From Bacillota bacterium (GTDB lineage: Bacteria; Bacillota; Clostridia; Lachnospirales; Lachnospiraceae), in NCBI GenBank assembly GCA_023457255.1, contig JAEWMB010000020.1, forward strand, positions 531,981 through 595,980: a stretch of DNA of 64,000 nt. Reading direction: 5' to 3'. Within the stretch, counting starts at the first letter, position 1. Each line of letters starts with the position of its first letter. A model generated the notes under the pieces. The model ran no database searches. It saw nothing but the letters and a program-made list of their open reading frames with translations, and was not told the DNA's origin. The translations under genes were made by a program, and so were the position numbers. Below are positions 49,819 to 57,989 of the stretch, piece after piece.

Positions 49819-50532
49819 TTATTTTTGACATGCTTTGATAAAAGCCCGGAAAATAAGCTGCGATGCCTTATCCCCTTCATATAGTTCTTCCGGATGCCAC
49901 TGAACTCCTAGAAAAAAAGGATACTCTCTCATCGACACCGCTTCGATATAGCCATCATTCGAATAACCAGCGATTTCTAAATCCTTCGCTAAAGTCCGTA
50001 TCACTTGATGATGATAGCTGTTAACTGTTATTTTATCTGACTTAACAATATTATGTAATAGTGTGTCTTTACGTATATTTACATAATGCGTTGGTACATC
50101 ACCTCTGGATTTCTGGTAATGACCAATATTCGCCGCCGCTGATTTCCGATGTTCTATATCCTGATAGATATCTCCTCCCAAAGCAATGTTAAGAACTTGT
50201 ACCCCACGGCAAATTCCTAAAATTGGTTTCTTTAACGCTAAGAGAAAAGGAAGCAATTCTATCTCAAGCTGATCTCTTGCCGGTTGTATTATTCTACATT
50301 CCCAGGTGGAATCCTCCCCCCAATAAAAAGGGCTTACATCCGGCCCTCCAGGGTACAATACTCCATCTATCCACGGCAAGGTGGTTATAATATCATTAAG
50401 TTCCTGATACAGCGGAAGAATGATTGGAATACCTCCCTCCTTTTGAATTGCTTTTACATAGAACTCTTCTATCTTTATCCTCTTTGTTTCTGCATCGTAT
50501 TGCGGTAAGATTCCTATAATGGGTTTTTGCAT
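49819..50532 (-). CDS. Class I glutamine amidotransferase, gamma-glutamyl-GABA hydrolase (PuuD) family
   Basis: Cysteine hydrolase of the peptidase C26 family that typically cleaves gamma-glutamyl amides such as gamma-glutamyl-GABA. From the start at 50532 (GAGGGAGAAT upstream) it has 237 aa. The nucleophile elbow GICRGVQVLNIALGG near residue 107 contains the catalytic Cys, and the His-Glu pair is in GVQWHPEELY near 215. GVLYPGGPDVSPFYWGE near 58 is the oxyanion region. No putrescine-pathway neighbours are present, so the actual substrate is unknown. The gene is flanked by the EF-G-like gene upstream and the SDR gene downstream on the other strand. Confidence 0.9.
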   Translation of the reverse strand: MQKPIIGILPQYDAETKRIKIEEFYVKAIQKEGGIPIILPLYQELNDIITTLPWIDGVLYPGGPDVSPFYWGEDSTWECRIIQPARDQLEIELLPFLLALKKPILGICRGVQVLNIALGGDIYQDIEHRKSAAANIGHYQKSRGDVPTHYVNIRKDTLLHNIVKSDKITVNSYHHQVIRTLAKDLEIAGYSNDGYIEAVSMREYPFFLGVQWHPEELYEGDKASQLIFRAFIKACQK

Positions 50533-50546
50533 ATTCTCCCTCATTT

Positions 50547-50590
50547 CTGCGCTGCCATTTGCGCATTCTAAGTCTATGGATGCAGCGCAG
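50547..50590 (-). promoter_or_regulatory. SD-proximal hairpin with perfect 9-bp stem before the glutamine amidotransferase
   Basis: CTGCGCTGC (50547-50555) pairs with GCAGCGCAG (50582-50590). On the minus strand the 3' arm ends four bases before GAGGGAG. The element continues 5' through CAGCAAGTTTGTGC, shared with the rsgA and tlyA copies. Its stem and trailing AAATGAGG are the same as before aroE. Confidence 0.75.
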
Positions 50591-50822
50591 GCACAAACTT
50601 GCTGATACTGCCTACTCAGATCTTATTATATCATACGAATTGTTTGTATAAACATGATAAAATCTTTTATAATCCTTGCTTAGAAAAATTTGCAGAGAAT
50701 AGTATTATCTTAGAGCGATTCGTGAAAGAAAAGAAATTTTCCTATCAGTTATTCATTCTTTCAAGCTTAAGGGGACTATACTATAATAGGTGCATTATTA
50801 ACTTAGCTTCGTAGACAATAAT

Positions 50823-50877
50823 AGCGGAAACAATGAAATACCATTCCTGCGACCCTGGTTTATTTCTTATTTCCGCT
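50823..50877 (-). other. Large inverted repeat downstream of the EF-G-like gene
   Basis: AGCGGAAA (50823-50830) pairs with TTTCCGCT (50870-50877), with a second inner helix (GAAATA/TTATTTC-type). It stands 115 bp after the EF-G-like stop; the U-tract is weak, so it may be a terminator or a transcript-end structure. The rest of the 50591-50991 gap shows no supported gene. Confidence 0.5.
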
Positions 50878-50991
50878 ACTAAAAATCTTTCTTTTTATAG
50901 TTTACTATGATTTTAATCCTAACATTTTGATCTTACGAAAGAACTCTGGGATACACAAATAAATAAACTATATAACCAATCGTTCTTTACA

Positions 50992-53085
50992 TTAGCCAAC
51001 TTCTTCTGAATTAGCATATTTTTCCGCTTCTTCAATAACTCTTTGCTGAACATCACTTGGTGCTTGTTCATATCTTGAAAATTCATAGGAATATTCGCCA
51101 ATACCACCGGTCATGGAGCGTAAATCTGTTGCATAACCAAAGGTTTCTGAAAGTGGAATATCCGCTACAATTTCCTGTTTACCATTATGAAGCGGATTCA
51201 TACCCAACACTCTACCACGCCTGCGGTTTAAGTCACCCATAATATCACCTGTAAATTTGTCGGGAACTAAAACCTTTAATGTAACGATTGGCTCAAGCAG
51301 GATTGGGGAGGAATCCATAACTCCTTGTTTAAAGGCTTGAATCGTCGCCATCTTAAACGCCATTTCAGAAGAGTCAACCGGATGATAAGAACCATCAACT
51401 AAAGTTGCCTTTAAGCCAACAACCGGATATCCTGCCAAAGGTCCTTTTAATACGCTTTCTGCAATCCCTTTTTCTACCGCCGGGAAGAAGTTTCTTGGAA
51501 CGGCACCTCCGAATATATTTTCTTCAAATACATAAGGAAGCTCCATATCACCAGATGGTTCAAATTCAATATGAACATCGCCATATTGTCCATGTCCGCC
51601 AGATTGCTTTTTATATTTGCCCTGTACACGCACCTTTTTACGAATCGTCTCACGGTATGGTACCCTTGGCTTTGTAATTTCTATGTCCACTTTGTAGCGT
51701 TGTAACATTTTGCTTACTACTATTTCTAATTGCTGCTCTCCAATACCATATAGCAGAGTCTGACGATTTTCTTTATCATTGATAACACGTAAGGTTAAAT
51801 CTTCCTCCATTAACTTTTGAAGCGCTTGGGAAACCTTATCATCATCTCCTTTATTTTTAGTTCTAAATCTTTGATATGCATATGGTATCGACAATTTCGG
51901 CCGTGCATAAACAATTGGAGTGGCTTTCGTTGACAGGGTATCACCTGTTACCGTATTCGATAACTTACCGATAGCACCAATGTCTCCCGCATACAGTTCT
52001 TTTACTTCAATTTGCTCTTTACCACGCAATACATAAAGTCTTGATAATTTTTCTTCGGTATCCTTATCTGCGTTATAGATTATGGAATCTGACCTTAGTA
52101 CACCTGAACATATTTTTATGAATGAGAATTTACCGATAAACGGGTCTGCAATCGTTTTAAACACAAAAGCAGTCATTGGTTTGTTTGCATCATAATCCGC
52201 CGCAAAATTGTCATTCGTTTTAGTATTTACGCCGGTAAGCACTCCCTTATTTGGGGAAGGGAAATATTTTTCAATTGCTTCCAATAGCATTCTGGTTCCT
52301 TGAGCATTCAAACCAGAACCCATGAGAACAGGTACAATACTACCGTCAATCACACTGCTTCTTAATGCTGTAGAAATCTCTTGCGGGGTAAATTCTTCCC
52401 CTTCAAAATATTTTTCCATTAACTCTTCACTGGATTCTGCCACCGCATCCAATAACGCCTCACGGTATTTATTTACATATTCCATGGAGTATTCCGGAAT
52501 TTCACATTCTACATAATCACTTAGCTTCGTAAATCTACGACCGGCCATCTTAACAACATTTACAAAACCAACAAATTTTTCATTCTCACGTATTGGAGAG
52601 TGGAATGGTGCTATTTTCTTTCCATACAGTTCTTCCAAGCGTTCTACCACTGCCCTGAAACTCGCATTATCATCATCCATATCGGTTACAAAAAACATTC
52701 TTGGCAGTTTATTTTTTTCACAATAATCCCAAGCTTTCATTGTTCCGATTTCAACACCTGATTTTGCTGAAACAACAATTATCGCTGCATCACATGCTAG
52801 CAATGCTTCTTCCACTTCGCCTACAAAATCAAAATAACCTGGCGTGTCTAGTAAATTAATCTTCGTGTCTTCCCAGATTATCGGTACAACTGTAGTGCTG
52901 ATGGAAAAAAGTCGTTTATTTTCTTCCTTATCATAGTCACTGATTGTATTACCTTCTTCGACCCTGCCTTGTCGGTTCGTAATTCCTGTTGTGTAGGCGA
53001 TGGCTTCCACCAGAGTTGTTTTACCGCAACCACCGTGCCCTAACAATGCAACATTACGAATCTTCTCATACTTGTAAGTCTCCAT
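50992..53085 (-). CDS. EF-G-like translational GTPase (EF-G paralogue)
   Basis: A 697-aa protein with the full EF-G domain order: GTPase domain (about 1-270), domain II, domains III-V with YGDVHIEFEPSG near 478 and RGRVLGMNP near 622. It is not the canonical FusA: the P-loop is GHGGCGKTTL (not AHIDAGKTT), G3 is DTPGYFDFVGE, and the expected NKMD G4 motif near residue 136 is TDMDDD, lacking the guanine-contacting Asn-Lys. Such divergent EF-G-like proteins occur in clostridia; their role is not settled. GGAGG 11 bases upstream gives the start. It is a single gene, not next to rpsL/rpsG/tuf. Confidence 0.93.
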   Translation of the reverse strand: METYKYEKIRNVALLGHGGCGKTTLVEAIAYTTGITNRQGRVEEGNTISDYDKEENKRLFSISTTVVPIIWEDTKINLLDTPGYFDFVGEVEEALLACDAAIIVVSAKSGVEIGTMKAWDYCEKNKLPRMFFVTDMDDDNASFRAVVERLEELYGKKIAPFHSPIRENEKFVGFVNVVKMAGRRFTKLSDYVECEIPEYSMEYVNKYREALLDAVAESSEELMEKYFEGEEFTPQEISTALRSSVIDGSIVPVLMGSGLNAQGTRMLLEAIEKYFPSPNKGVLTGVNTKTNDNFAADYDANKPMTAFVFKTIADPFIGKFSFIKICSGVLRSDSIIYNADKDTEEKLSRLYVLRGKEQIEVKELYAGDIGAIGKLSNTVTGDTLSTKATPIVYARPKLSIPYAYQRFRTKNKGDDDKVSQALQKLMEEDLTLRVINDKENRQTLLYGIGEQQLEIVVSKMLQRYKVDIEITKPRVPYRETIRKKVRVQGKYKKQSGGHGQYGDVHIEFEPSGDMELPYVFEENIFGGAVPRNFFPAVEKGIAESVLKGPLAGYPVVGLKATLVDGSYHPVDSSEMAFKMATIQAFKQGVMDSSPILLEPIVTLKVLVPDKFTGDIMGDLNRRRGRVLGMNPLHNGKQEIVADIPLSETFGYATDLRSMTGGIGEYSYEFSRYEQAPSDVQQRVIEEAEKYANSEEVG

Positions 53086-53318
53086 GTCTGTTGTCCTCCA
53101 TTACTTTATAGTCAAACTGCCTTCCAACATAAAAAATTGCCTTATATCGGATTACATTTGCTGTATGGGGTATAGCCTGTTCCCTCCTATATATTTTACC
53201 TAATTTTCAATAAACTTACAACACTTTTATGCATTTATCACAAATCTATTTTTTAATATGTGTTATATCTAAACAATCTACATAAAATTATTAAATGTGA
53301 CACTTTATATTTTTTTTA

Positions 53319-53332
53319 TCACAACTGTGTGA
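53319..53332. promoter_or_regulatory. Short palindrome TCACA-N4-TGTGA in the EF-G-like/aroF spacer
   Basis: TCACAACTGTGTGA at 53319-53332 has 5-bp perfect arms and lies about 235 bp upstream of the EF-G-like start and 170 bp upstream of the aroF -35. It is a possible operator for either divergent gene. Apart from this, the aroF promoter and its repeats, the spacer shows nothing further. Confidence 0.3.
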
Positions 53333-53441
53333 CATACCTATGTTATACTACCTATATTGAATAAAAACCTCATGGCTATGAGCTCTCCATATTATGGATT
53401 TTTATCGGATATTTATGCGATTGTCTCTATCTTATTCCGCA

Positions 53442-53479
53442 CTTTAAAGCGTTGCGCTTTAAACCGTTACGCTTTAAAG
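53442..53479. repeat. Three CGCTTTAAAG-type half-sites just upstream of the aroF promoter
   Basis: CTTTAAAGCG (53442-53451), CGCTTTAAA (53455-53463) and CGCTTTAAAG (53470-53479). The first two form a 9-bp inverted repeat with a 3-nt spacer; the third repeats the same word in direct orientation. They end 10 bp before the -35, suitable for a regulator of aromatic synthesis genes. Confidence 0.5.
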
Positions 53480-53489
53480 CATCATAGTA

Positions 53490-53518
53490 TTGACATTAAA
53501 ATTAAAATAAGGTACAAT
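53490..53518 (+). promoter_or_regulatory. aroF promoter
   Basis: TTGACA (53490-53495), exactly 17 bp, TACAAT (53513-53518): near-perfect vegetative promoter, 48 bp before the aroF start. It probably drives aroF-tyrA-aroA. Confidence 0.8.
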
Positions 53519-53566
53519 ACAATTCAGATTTTGGTAAATACTATACCTATGTTAGGAGATAAAGCT

Positions 53567-54580
53567 ATGATAATCGTTATGAAGCCAAATGCAAAAAAAG
53601 GGTCTATCGACAATATATTAAGGCTGATAAAAGAAAGAGGACTTGATGTGCATATTTCGGCCGGTAAAGAAGTCACCATTATTGGTGTCATTGGAGACAA
53701 AAGCAAATTATCCTGCTGCAATCTAGAGATCGCAGAGGATGTTGATCATATTCTTCCTGTAACCGAGACTTATAAGCTGGCAAACAAAAAATTTCACCCG
53801 GAGCCCTCTGTCATTAAGGTTGGTAACACAACCATCGGCGGGGATGAACTTTGTATCATGTCCGGTCCATGTGCGGTAGAAAGTGCTTCTCAGGTTCTTG
53901 AAACAGCTATTGCAATTAAAAAGTCAGGTGCTACAATTTTAAGAGGTGGTGCCTACAAGCCAAGAACTTCTCCTTACTCCTTCCAAGGTCTTGAGGAGGA
54001 AGGCCTAAAGTATATGAAGGAAGCAAGAGAAGCTACAGGCCTTGCAGTAGTTTGCGAAGTTACAAGTCTTGCAGCAATTGAGGCTGCAGTAAAATATGTT
54101 GATATGCTGCAAATCGGAGCAAGAAATATGCAAAACTTCTACTTATTAAAAGAAGCTGGTAAAACCGGTTTGCCTGTGCTTTTAAAACGAGGTCTTGCAG
54201 CAACAATTGAAGATTGGTTAAATGCTTCCGAATATATTATTTCGGAAGGTAATCCAAATGTGGTCTTATGTGAACGAGGAATACGAACCTTTGAAACCGC
54301 AACAAGAAATACATTAGATATCAGCGCGGTTCCAGTTATTAAACATAAAAGCCACCTGCCTATTATAGTGGATCCAAGTCATGCTACCGGTGTCAGACGT
54401 TATGTTGCTCCTCTTGCAAAATGTGCATTAGCCGCAGGTGCAGATGGCTTGATGATTGAAACACATCCCGATCCGGCTACCGCTCTTTCGGATGGACCGC
54501 AATCTTTAACCTTCGAACAATTTGATGAGCTTTGTAAAGAACTGCGCCCATATGCCAAACTGGCAGGAAAACGCTTCTAG
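53567..54580 (+). CDS. aroF: 3-deoxy-7-phosphoheptulonate (DAHP) synthase, type I-beta with N-terminal ferredoxin-like domain
   Basis: Condenses PEP and erythrose-4-phosphate, the first committed step to aromatic amino acids. The start at 53567 is set by TTAGGAGATAAAGCT; the open frame is 70 codons longer but its upstream part overlaps the promoter. The 337-aa protein has an N-terminal ferredoxin-like regulatory domain (about 1-70, MIIVMKPNAKKGSIDNILRL), as in Thermotoga DAHP synthase, which usually confers feedback inhibition by Tyr/Phe. The TIM barrel follows, with GPCAVES near 99, GGAYKPRTSPYSFQG near 125 and DPSHATG near 270. It is first in the aroF-tyrA-aroA operon. Confidence 0.96.
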   Translation: MIIVMKPNAKKGSIDNILRLIKERGLDVHISAGKEVTIIGVIGDKSKLSCCNLEIAEDVDHILPVTETYKLANKKFHPEPSVIKVGNTTIGGDELCIMSGPCAVESASQVLETAIAIKKSGATILRGGAYKPRTSPYSFQGLEEEGLKYMKEAREATGLAVVCEVTSLAAIEAAVKYVDMLQIGARNMQNFYLLKEAGKTGLPVLLKRGLAATIEDWLNASEYIISEGNPNVVLCERGIRTFETATRNTLDISAVPVIKHKSHLPIIVDPSHATGVRRYVAPLAKCALAAGADGLMIETHPDPATALSDGPQSLTFEQFDELCKELRPYAKLAGKRF

Positions 54581-54596
54581 GAAGGATGGAACGCAT

Positions 54597-55706
54597 ATGA
54601 AACAATTATGCATAGGATTTATAGGTCTTGGTTTGATTGGTGGTTCCATCGCCAAGGCCTTAAGGGCAAATCATTGTCCTTGTACAATCGTTGCCTATGA
54701 AAAAAAAGTCAGCGTATCCACTGATTATTTGCAGATTGCGTTATCCGACGGCACAGTAGATAAGATAAGCCATAATTTAAGCGAAGATTTTTCTAATTGT
54801 GATATAATCTTTTTATGTGCACCAATCCAAGCTAATCTATCCTACCTGCCGCTATTAAAGGCTGGTATCAAAGATACTTGCATCTTAACTGATGTCGGAA
54901 GCGTTAAATCAATTATGCATACTGCTGTTACCCGTTATGGATTAGAAGAACATTTTATCGGAGGGCATCCAATGGCGGGCTCTGAGAAAAGCGGCTATCT
55001 AAATTCTAGTGAGTATCTCTTAGAAAATGCCTACTACATTCTTACTCCATCAGATAAAGTAGCAAAAAAGCACATTAATACGTTTACTAATATCGTGAAA
55101 CGTATTAATGCGATACCAATTGTGCTTGATCCCAAAGAGCATGATAACATAACTGCTGATATCAGTCATGTACCCCACATTATCGCCGCAGAACTTGTTA
55201 ATCTGGTAAAAGAGTCCGACGATGCAAGCGAAAAAAGAAAATTATTAGCTGCCGGCGGTTTTAAGGATATTACAAGGATTGCTTCCTCCTCACCAACCAT
55301 GTGGCAAAACATTTGCCTTACAAATAAAGACAGTATTATACATAGTCTAAAAAAGTTTCAAAGTAATTTAGATCAAGTAATCACTGCTTTAGAGGCTCAG
55401 GATTCCGAATATCTCTATCAGACTTTTGAGTCTGCCGGTATCTATCGTAATCAGATTCCCACTTCCAAAGGTATCATTCATCGTATCTACGAATTATATA
55501 TTGATATCACCGACGAACCAGGAGCCATTGCTATCATTGCCACCTTACTTGGAAGTAATGGCATTAGTATTAAAAATATCGGTATCATACACAACCGTGA
55601 ATTTGAACAAGGTGTTCTTCGCATTGAACTCTATGCAGAAGAAGCCTTATTAAAAGCAAAAAAAGCTTTACAGTCCCATAATTATGTATTATATGAACGT
55701 TCTTAG
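54597..55706 (+). CDS. tyrA: Prephenate dehydrogenase with C-terminal ACT domain
   Basis: NAD-dependent oxidation of prephenate to 4-hydroxyphenylpyruvate in tyrosine synthesis. I use the ATG at 54597, 16 bases after the aroF stop, with AGGAAGG upstream; 369 aa. The Rossmann motif GFIGLGLIGGSIAKALR starts near residue 8, followed by TDVGSVKS, FIGGHPMAGSEKSGY with the catalytic His near 125, and DPKEHDNITADISHVPHIIA. The C-terminal ~75 residues (LYIDITDEPGAIAIIATLLGSNGISIKNIGI) form an ACT domain likely to bind tyrosine for feedback. It lies between aroF and aroA in one operon. Confidence 0.96.
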   Translation: MKQLCIGFIGLGLIGGSIAKALRANHCPCTIVAYEKKVSVSTDYLQIALSDGTVDKISHNLSEDFSNCDIIFLCAPIQANLSYLPLLKAGIKDTCILTDVGSVKSIMHTAVTRYGLEEHFIGGHPMAGSEKSGYLNSSEYLLENAYYILTPSDKVAKKHINTFTNIVKRINAIPIVLDPKEHDNITADISHVPHIIAAELVNLVKESDDASEKRKLLAAGGFKDITRIASSSPTMWQNICLTNKDSIIHSLKKFQSNLDQVITALEAQDSEYLYQTFESAGIYRNQIPTSKGIIHRIYELYIDITDEPGAIAIIATLLGSNGISIKNIGIIHNREFEQGVLRIELYAEEALLKAKKALQSHNYVLYERS

Positions 55707-55845
55707 GATTGTTGTATATTGTCTTTTAAAATTGGACCAAAATATAGATGGATAGGATGGATTTTTATACAAAAAGCTGCCTTCTCAATACAATTATACC
55801 ATTATGCAGAAATCAACCTTATTAAGTATCCAGAAAGGAATTGGT

Positions 55846-57153
55846 ATGAAATTTCATAAAGTAAAACAGATAAACGGTACCCTCTCTGTGCCAGGTGATA
55901 AATCAATCTCACACCGTGCAGTTATGTTTGGTGCTTTAGCGAAAGGAACATCGGAAATTCATAATTTTCTAAAAGGTGCCGACTGTCTCTCAACCATACA
56001 GTGCTTTCGCCAATTAGGAATCCAAATAGAAGAAGATATGGAAAGTCAGATAATCCGAATACACGGAAAAGGACTTCATGGTTTAACCCCATCCTCGACT
56101 ATTCTCGACGTAGGTAATAGCGGAACAACCCTACGGCTTATTTCTGGAATTTTGAGCGGTCAGCCCTTTGAAAGCAATCTTACAGGCGATAGTTCTATTC
56201 AAAAACGGCCGATGAATCGTGTCATCACGCCTTTAAGCTTAATGAATGCCGATATTAAAAGTGTTCTTGGTAATGGGTGTGCCCCGCTATGCATTAAGGA
56301 AGCCACCCGCAATGGAATCAAATCTACCTTAAAAGGAATTCATTACAATTCTCCTATTGCCTCGGCACAAGTGAAATCATCAATAATCTTAGCCGGATTA
56401 TATGCAGAGGGTGAAACTTCGGTAACTGAGCCGAATGTATCAAGAAATCATACCGAGCTTATGTTAAGCGAATTCGGAGCAAATTTAACTGTAAATAGCA
56501 AGACAGTGACCGTCCAGCCAGAGCCAAGGTTAATGGCACAAAAAGTTCATGTACCAGGGGATATCTCCTCCGCTGCATATTTCCTTGCGGCTGCTTGTAT
56601 TCTCCCTAATTCTGAACTTCTTATTCATAATGTTGGGGTAAATCCAACCCGCGATGGAATCATCGATGTATTACTTGCAATGGGCGCAGACATTACGAAA
56701 GAGGATTTAAGAAACCAAGAAGGTGAGGCCGTATGTAATCTAAGGGTTCGAAGCAGTAACCTTCACGGAATCACCATAGAAGGAAGCCTCATTCCTCGTC
56801 TTATTGATGAGATACCTGTTATTGCAGTTGTTGCTTGTCTTGCAGAAGGCGATACCATCATCAAAGATGCTGCTGAATTAAAAGTAAAGGAATCGAATCG
56901 AATTGATGTTATGGTACGGCAGCTAAACTCAATGGGTGCTGATATCACTGCAACCGCGGATGGTATGATCATTCACGGAGGCCAGAGTCTTACAGGTACC
57001 GTCATCCATAGTAAGGAAGATCATCGTATTGCAATGTCTTTCGCAATTGCGGGCTTAATTGCAGAAGGAGAAACAACAATACAAGGAGCAGAATGTGTAA
57101 ATATCTCCTACCCGGAATTCTATCAGGACTTGCATCGTTTAACCTGCAGTTGA
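55846..57153 (+). CDS. aroA: 3-phosphoshikimate 1-carboxyvinyltransferase (EPSP synthase)
   Basis: Joins PEP and shikimate-3-phosphate to give EPSP, the sixth shikimate step. The start at 55846 follows AGAAAGGAATTGGT; 435 aa. Diagnostic stretches: VPGDKSISHRAVMFGALA near residue 13 (catalytic Lys), LDVGNSGTTLRLISGIL near 85, GDSSIQKRPMNRV near 110, and the Asp/Glu/Arg-rich region LIDEIPVIAVVACLAEG near 315 with KVKESNRIDVM. The LDVGNSGTT loop, with Ser where sensitive plant-type enzymes have Ala, belongs to class II-like variation, though herbicide tolerance cannot be concluded. It ends the aroF-tyrA-aroA operon. Confidence 0.96.
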   Translation: MKFHKVKQINGTLSVPGDKSISHRAVMFGALAKGTSEIHNFLKGADCLSTIQCFRQLGIQIEEDMESQIIRIHGKGLHGLTPSSTILDVGNSGTTLRLISGILSGQPFESNLTGDSSIQKRPMNRVITPLSLMNADIKSVLGNGCAPLCIKEATRNGIKSTLKGIHYNSPIASAQVKSSIILAGLYAEGETSVTEPNVSRNHTELMLSEFGANLTVNSKTVTVQPEPRLMAQKVHVPGDISSAAYFLAAACILPNSELLIHNVGVNPTRDGIIDVLLAMGADITKEDLRNQEGEAVCNLRVRSSNLHGITIEGSLIPRLIDEIPVIAVVACLAEGDTIIKDAAELKVKESNRIDVMVRQLNSMGADITATADGMIIHGGQSLTGTVIHSKEDHRIAMSFAIAGLIAEGETTIQGAECVNISYPEFYQDLHRLTCS

Positions 57154-57314
57154 TAAACCTATAAAATATTTGTGTTGGAATAAATGCGTAGAATATTTGT
57201 AGTTAAATAACTTATAGAATATCTGCAGTTGAATAACTTTGTAGCATACCTGCAGTCTAATTTTACTCCTCGCTAAAAAATAGATTGCTCCCTTTCCAAT
57301 TATTTATTATAAAA

Positions 57315-57412
57315 AAAGAATCTCAATTCTTACGTCATGATGTGACTTCACAAAGTTAGACTTTTAGGTCTAACTTTTGGGGTCAGTTCATCAAGTAATA
57401 AATGAGATTCTT
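57315..57412. terminator. Bidirectional terminator between aroA and the hypothetical gene, loop occupied by an IS-end-like insertion
   Basis: Outer stem AAGAATCTCA (57316-57325) with TGAGATTCTT (57403-57412), preceded by a run of A and followed by CTTTATAT, is a normal bidirectional terminator for convergent aroA and the 162-aa gene. The loop is about 77 nt instead of a few, because it contains the small element at 57338-57390. Confidence 0.7.
57338..57390. mobile_element. 53-bp element made of two IS150-like ends, flanked by TCA/TCA
   Basis: The right end, read inward, is TGAACTGACCCCAAAAGTT followed by AGAC, the typical appearance of IS150-group (IS3 family) terminal repeats. The left end TGATGTGACTTCACAAAGTT followed by AGAC is an imperfect mirror. 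The two meet in a 6-nt loop. Flanking TCA (57335-57337) and TCA (57391-57393) look like the 3-bp target duplication made by this group. No transposase is present, so it would be a decayed or deletion-derived mini-element. Confidence 0.5.
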
Positions 57413-57421
57413 CTTTATATC

Positions 57422-57910
57422 CTATTTCGCCACATCAGGTTCTACTGCTTGCTGCTTGTTGAAGTCATCTTCCATTAATAATAATACGGAACGGAAATAA
57501 CCTTCATCCAGATTATCACTAAAGATATCTCTTAAAAAGTTTTGAGGAATCACAGCCTTAACCTCCGCTAAGATAGCCTGATCATCTACATATTCCGTAT
57601 TAATACGCTCAACTAGAGCTGTTAACTTAGTGTTCCATAAGTCCTTATCCACATAGTCAAAAATATTAGTCTTTGTTGTTGGATATTCATCACGTAACAA
57701 TTTAATTTCATAATCCCAAAATTCTGTATATGGATTCAGACCTTTACTTTCTGCATCAGAGTTTGCCGCAGCTGCTCTTAGACCTTCTAAAGTTCTACCA
57801 CGGTCGTTTGTATCTAATTTACTGTCTATATTTTTGTTCACGTAAATTGTCACTTCTGTTACAATTAATAATAAAACCACAAGCACTATCAACCTGCCAT
57901 ACTTTTTCAT
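57422..57910 (-). CDS. Membrane-anchored hypothetical protein, 162 aa
   Basis: I do not recognise a family. An N-terminal hydrophobic helix (about 6-24, GRLIVLVVLLLIVTEVTIYV) anchors a mostly helical, acidic extracellular domain of ~135 residues with FWDYEIKLLRDEYPTTKTNIFDYVDKDLWNTKLTALVERI and FLRDIFSDNLDEGYFRSVLLLMEDDFNKQQ. No lipobox is visible. A strong ribosome binding site (GGAGACAAAGTAAT) precedes the start. An exact cre-consensus site lies 65 bp upstream, hinting at carbon-catabolite control. It is convergent to aroA and has no partner gene. Confidence 0.7.
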   Translation of the reverse strand: MKKYGRLIVLVVLLLIVTEVTIYVNKNIDSKLDTNDRGRTLEGLRAAAANSDAESKGLNPYTEFWDYEIKLLRDEYPTTKTNIFDYVDKDLWNTKLTALVERINTEYVDDQAILAEVKAVIPQNFLRDIFSDNLDEGYFRSVLLLMEDDFNKQQAVEPDVAK

Positions 57911-57974
57911 ATTACTTTGTCTCCTTATTTATATAACCTTCTTTACTCACGTTGTATTTGATCAAATAATAATT

Positions 57975-57989
57975 TTGTAAACGCTTTCT
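57975..57989. promoter_or_regulatory. Catabolite-responsive element (cre) candidate
   Basis: TTGTAAACGCTTTCT fits the CcpA consensus WTGNAANCGNWNNCW at every position. It is 65 bp upstream of the membrane-anchored hypothetical gene. The rest of the gap to 58324 is AT-rich with only a small hairpin GTGCA/TGCAC at 58283-58297, a weak terminator for the LysM gene. Confidence 0.55.

Noticed and set aside
53357..53566. 70-codon N-terminal extension of the aroF frame
   Set aside because: It overlaps a consensus promoter and operator-like repeats, and a proper ribosome binding site precedes the internal ATG at 53567.
54522..54596. Longer tyrA frame overlapping the end of aroF
   Set aside because: The NAD-binding motif begins right after the ATG at 54597, which has its own ribosome binding site; the extension has no family similarity.
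57338..57390. Hairpin as a riboswitch or c-di-GMP aptamer
   Set aside because: No aptamer core motif is visible; the ends match transposon-type termini better.
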